Positions 60,031 through 62,000 of a stretch of DNA of 62,000 nt are shown in pieces. Numbering within the stretch: the first letter of the stretch is position 1; the number at the start of each line of letters is the position of its first letter. The notes under the pieces were generated by a model that saw nothing but the letters and a program-made list of their open reading frames with translations, was not told the origin of the DNA and searched no databases. The translations under genes and the position numbers were made by a program. This DNA comes from Cryptomeria japonica (lineage: Eukaryota; Streptophyta; Pinopsida; Cupressales; Cupressaceae): NCBI RefSeq assembly GCF_030272615.1, contig NC_081414.1, positions 663,412,938-663,474,937 on the forward strand, written 5' to 3'.

Positions 60031-60296
60031 CAAATTCATCACCACAACCTATCATTATATCATCACATCTTTATCATAAACCATATAAATCAATATCAAA
60101 TCTAGAACATTTATCTAAGCATCACATCATCATCATCACAAAATGATATCAATGCATAAATCATCATCCATAAACACATCACATGTGGATCAGAAATTTG
60201 GTGTCATATATATCTCAAAAATGGTCAAAATATACAAGGGATGTCATGTCTATCAAAATACAACACAATGATCAAAATACAAAAGAGACAAGTCTC

Positions 60297-62000
60297 TTAG
60301 GTATGACTATCTCTTGAGAATGATAGTCTCACAGTGGATGTCCTAGCTCTTGGATCTCTAGGTGGATCACATCGAGAAGGCCCTGCAACACCTCTTCTCT
60401 CTGTCCCCATCTGACTCTGAGCTGATCGACTAGCAACAAAACTAGGAGATCTCTGCTCTCTAGGGACTAGATCCTCATATAACTGCCTGTAGTAATCAAC
60501 CACCATGGTTGTGTACCGTATCTCCCCCAGTGTGTCTCTCATAGGGGCACCGACCATCACTCTCTGCAATCTCTCTGCAAGCTCCTCTACTTGACCTAGG
60601 TTCTCTATCACTGTATCTCGCTCAATGGTAATCTACGTAATCTGACGCTGCTGAGCTAGTACCCACGCTTGCAACTCCTACACTGTAACATGCAACGCTC
60701 AGATCTATGAATCTTGTTGATGCAATGGTACCCTGATCTACACTGATACCTAAGTGGTGACACTACCTATCTTTGTCCTAGGCCCCAGTGGAGGTAACAC
60801 ATCTGATCTCCTCCGTTGGGTTGGCCGCCTAAACTCCTCTAAACCACCCACAGTTGCTAGCACCTCGCCTGCTCTACCAACCCCGCCAACTCCAACAACC
60901 AAACCTCCTCTACCTCCATCACCACCCGATCGTCTGAATAATCCTCTCCTCCCTCCATCCCCTCCTCCATCTCCCCGTCTCCCTCCATCCCCTCCTCTAT
61001 CTCCCTGCCTCCCTCCATCCCCTCCTCTATCTCCCCATCTCCCCCTACCACCTCCCCTCCCATCTCCCTGTCATCTCCTCCATCATCCCCATATCCCTCC
61101 TCCATCTCCTCTCCCTCCTCTCTCTATCTCACTAGCCTCTTTGGCTTCTCATCCTCATCATCATCATCAAAGGAAGGAAGCATCTCTGCCAGATCTGATA
61201 TTCATGCCACAACATGTGCCATGAAGTACGCTACAAACTCCTTTGTCATCCCCACATCCACCACTCCAAACCCGTAATCCAAAATCTATTCAGCCAAATG
61301 CATATACTCCTCCACTACCGCTGAACTATCAACAGTCAAACCCCACTTTGGAGCATCCTGTCTCCGGTGAGCATATAAGCATGCTCCCTGTGGTATAACC
61401 TGTTGTCAACCATGCTGCCGCTGAACACAACTATGCAAAAATCTCTCAATGATAAAAAGGTATCCACACAATCAGGTATCTCGACATATAAGCATAGGGT
61501 ATCTCTAGCCCGTCCTCAGCCTATACCTCACAGTCCATATACGGTCTCCTGATGACCGTATCAATATCATCCAACACCCTCCTCCAATGCTCTAGCTTTC
61601 CTAGCTTACGTTGGACAACTATACCTGTATACCCATATGCATAGGCTTGACCAATCGACCTATCCCTATCTGCAAGTGGCCTTGTTGCAGGAATGTGCTC
61701 CCAAGCCCACACCTGTAATAATGTAACCCCAACTGATAAACTTGTGTATCCCAGATATACTACCTAGTGCAACTCCCTGTATAAGTGTGCTAACATACAA
61801 GATCCCCAAGTGAACCTATGTCCCTGTGTAACCATGTCCTCCAACACCAATCCCCAACCCAGTGCCAGTCCCTTCGACCTACGGTCGGGACACAAGAATC
61901 CAACTACAAAACCTGCCAGTACAGAGGGTAGTGGAGCAAATCAAAATCTATAAACTCCTGCCAAGGGATCTCATATCTACAAATTTGATCATCACGGAAT
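60297..62000 (-). pseudogene. Antisense plant mobile domain gene of element II, N-terminus outside the window
   Basis: Reading the minus strand from the right edge: VLAGFVVGFLCPDRRSKGLA, VLEDMV, FTWGSCMLAHLYREL, LLQVWAWEHIPATRP, WRRVLDDIDTVIRRPYMDCE, then after a frameshift GYLFIIERFLHS, DAPKWGLTV and ILDYGFGVVDVGMTKEFVAYFM. This is the second half of a PMD. An acidic Gly/Glu stretch with 10-residue repeats and a C-terminal helical part (VEELAERLQRV, VVDYYRQLYEDLV) with a basic Ser/Arg end follow. It lies as in element I but is better preserved. At least four stops. Role unknown. Confidence 0.75.
60951..61040. repeat. 30-bp repeat inside the antisense PMD tail
   Basis: CCCTCCATCCCCTCCTC recurs at 60951, 60981 and 61011. 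On the minus strand it encodes an acidic 10-residue unit of EEGMEG type. Confidence 0.85.

Larger units (their letters stand above)
47761..62000 (+). mobile_element. Ty3/Gypsy Tat-lineage retrotransposon, element II, cut at both sides
   Basis: The order is end of the 5' LTR, PBS, long leader, gag, protease, RT, RNase H, second RNase H, integrase, spacer and antisense PMD gene. The left end is unknown (at or before the TATA box) and the 3' LTR lies beyond the window. It shares the full layout with element I but keeps a true gag. Stops and frameshifts throughout show it is dead. Confidence 0.88.

Noticed and set aside
60754-61224. Plus-strand Pro/Ser-rich 156-codon frame
   Set aside because: Shadow of the acidic repeat of the minus-strand PMD gene; the minus-strand reading has homologous neighbours and this one has none.

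Overview
The window is intergenic DNA of a large plant genome, with no intact host gene, rRNA, tRNA or CRISPR. Plant origin rests on Tat-lineage Ty3/Gypsy and Ty1/Copia retrotransposons, plant mobile domain (PMD) genes and the plant LINE type of RNase H. Deep decay, long LTRs and layered nesting suggest a gymnosperm-like genome; that is inference. Nearly every coding stretch is a relic with in-frame stops or frameshifts.

Layout. 1-5770: AT-rich DNA with a LINE-type RNase H relic (1186-1648), short tandem repeats and a SINE candidate (4685-5085). 5771-8668: minus-strand Copia-like solo LTR, split by a 1.56-kb insertion (6319-7879) with a 9-bp target duplication and an A-rich 3' end. 8995-23962: Tat-type Ty3 element I with both LTRs, protease, reverse transcriptase, two RNase H domains, integrase and an antisense PMD gene with an intron. 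Its integrase is split by solo LTR B (15714-17967), which is split by solo LTR C (16430-17552). 24375-41346: a retroelement with LTRs and a CTTTG duplication but no recognisable own genes (LARD-like). It hosts a full-length Copia element (27271-35639), whose reverse transcriptase is split by solo LTR D (31503-32859). 41352-47760: a compound microsatellite, a minus-strand RNase H relic and about 4 kb of empty AT-rich DNA. From about 47.8 kb to the end: Tat-type Ty3 element II, from the end of its 5' LTR through gag, protease, reverse transcriptase, RNase H and integrase into a second antisense PMD gene cut by the window edge.

How the parts fit. In both Tat elements the sense polyprotein is followed by a long spacer and then an opposite-strand PMD gene before the 3' LTR, so the antisense gene belongs to the element's design. 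A second theme is repeats of about 21 bp in non-coding control regions: a TTAGCGCAT array in the leader of element II, a TCAATTCAGTTAAC array in both LTRs of the LARD, and a 20-22 bp array in the LARD leader. Matched target-site duplications (GTCCA, CATGATTAC, ATAAG, GGCAT, CTTTG, CAAGG) give the order of insertion.
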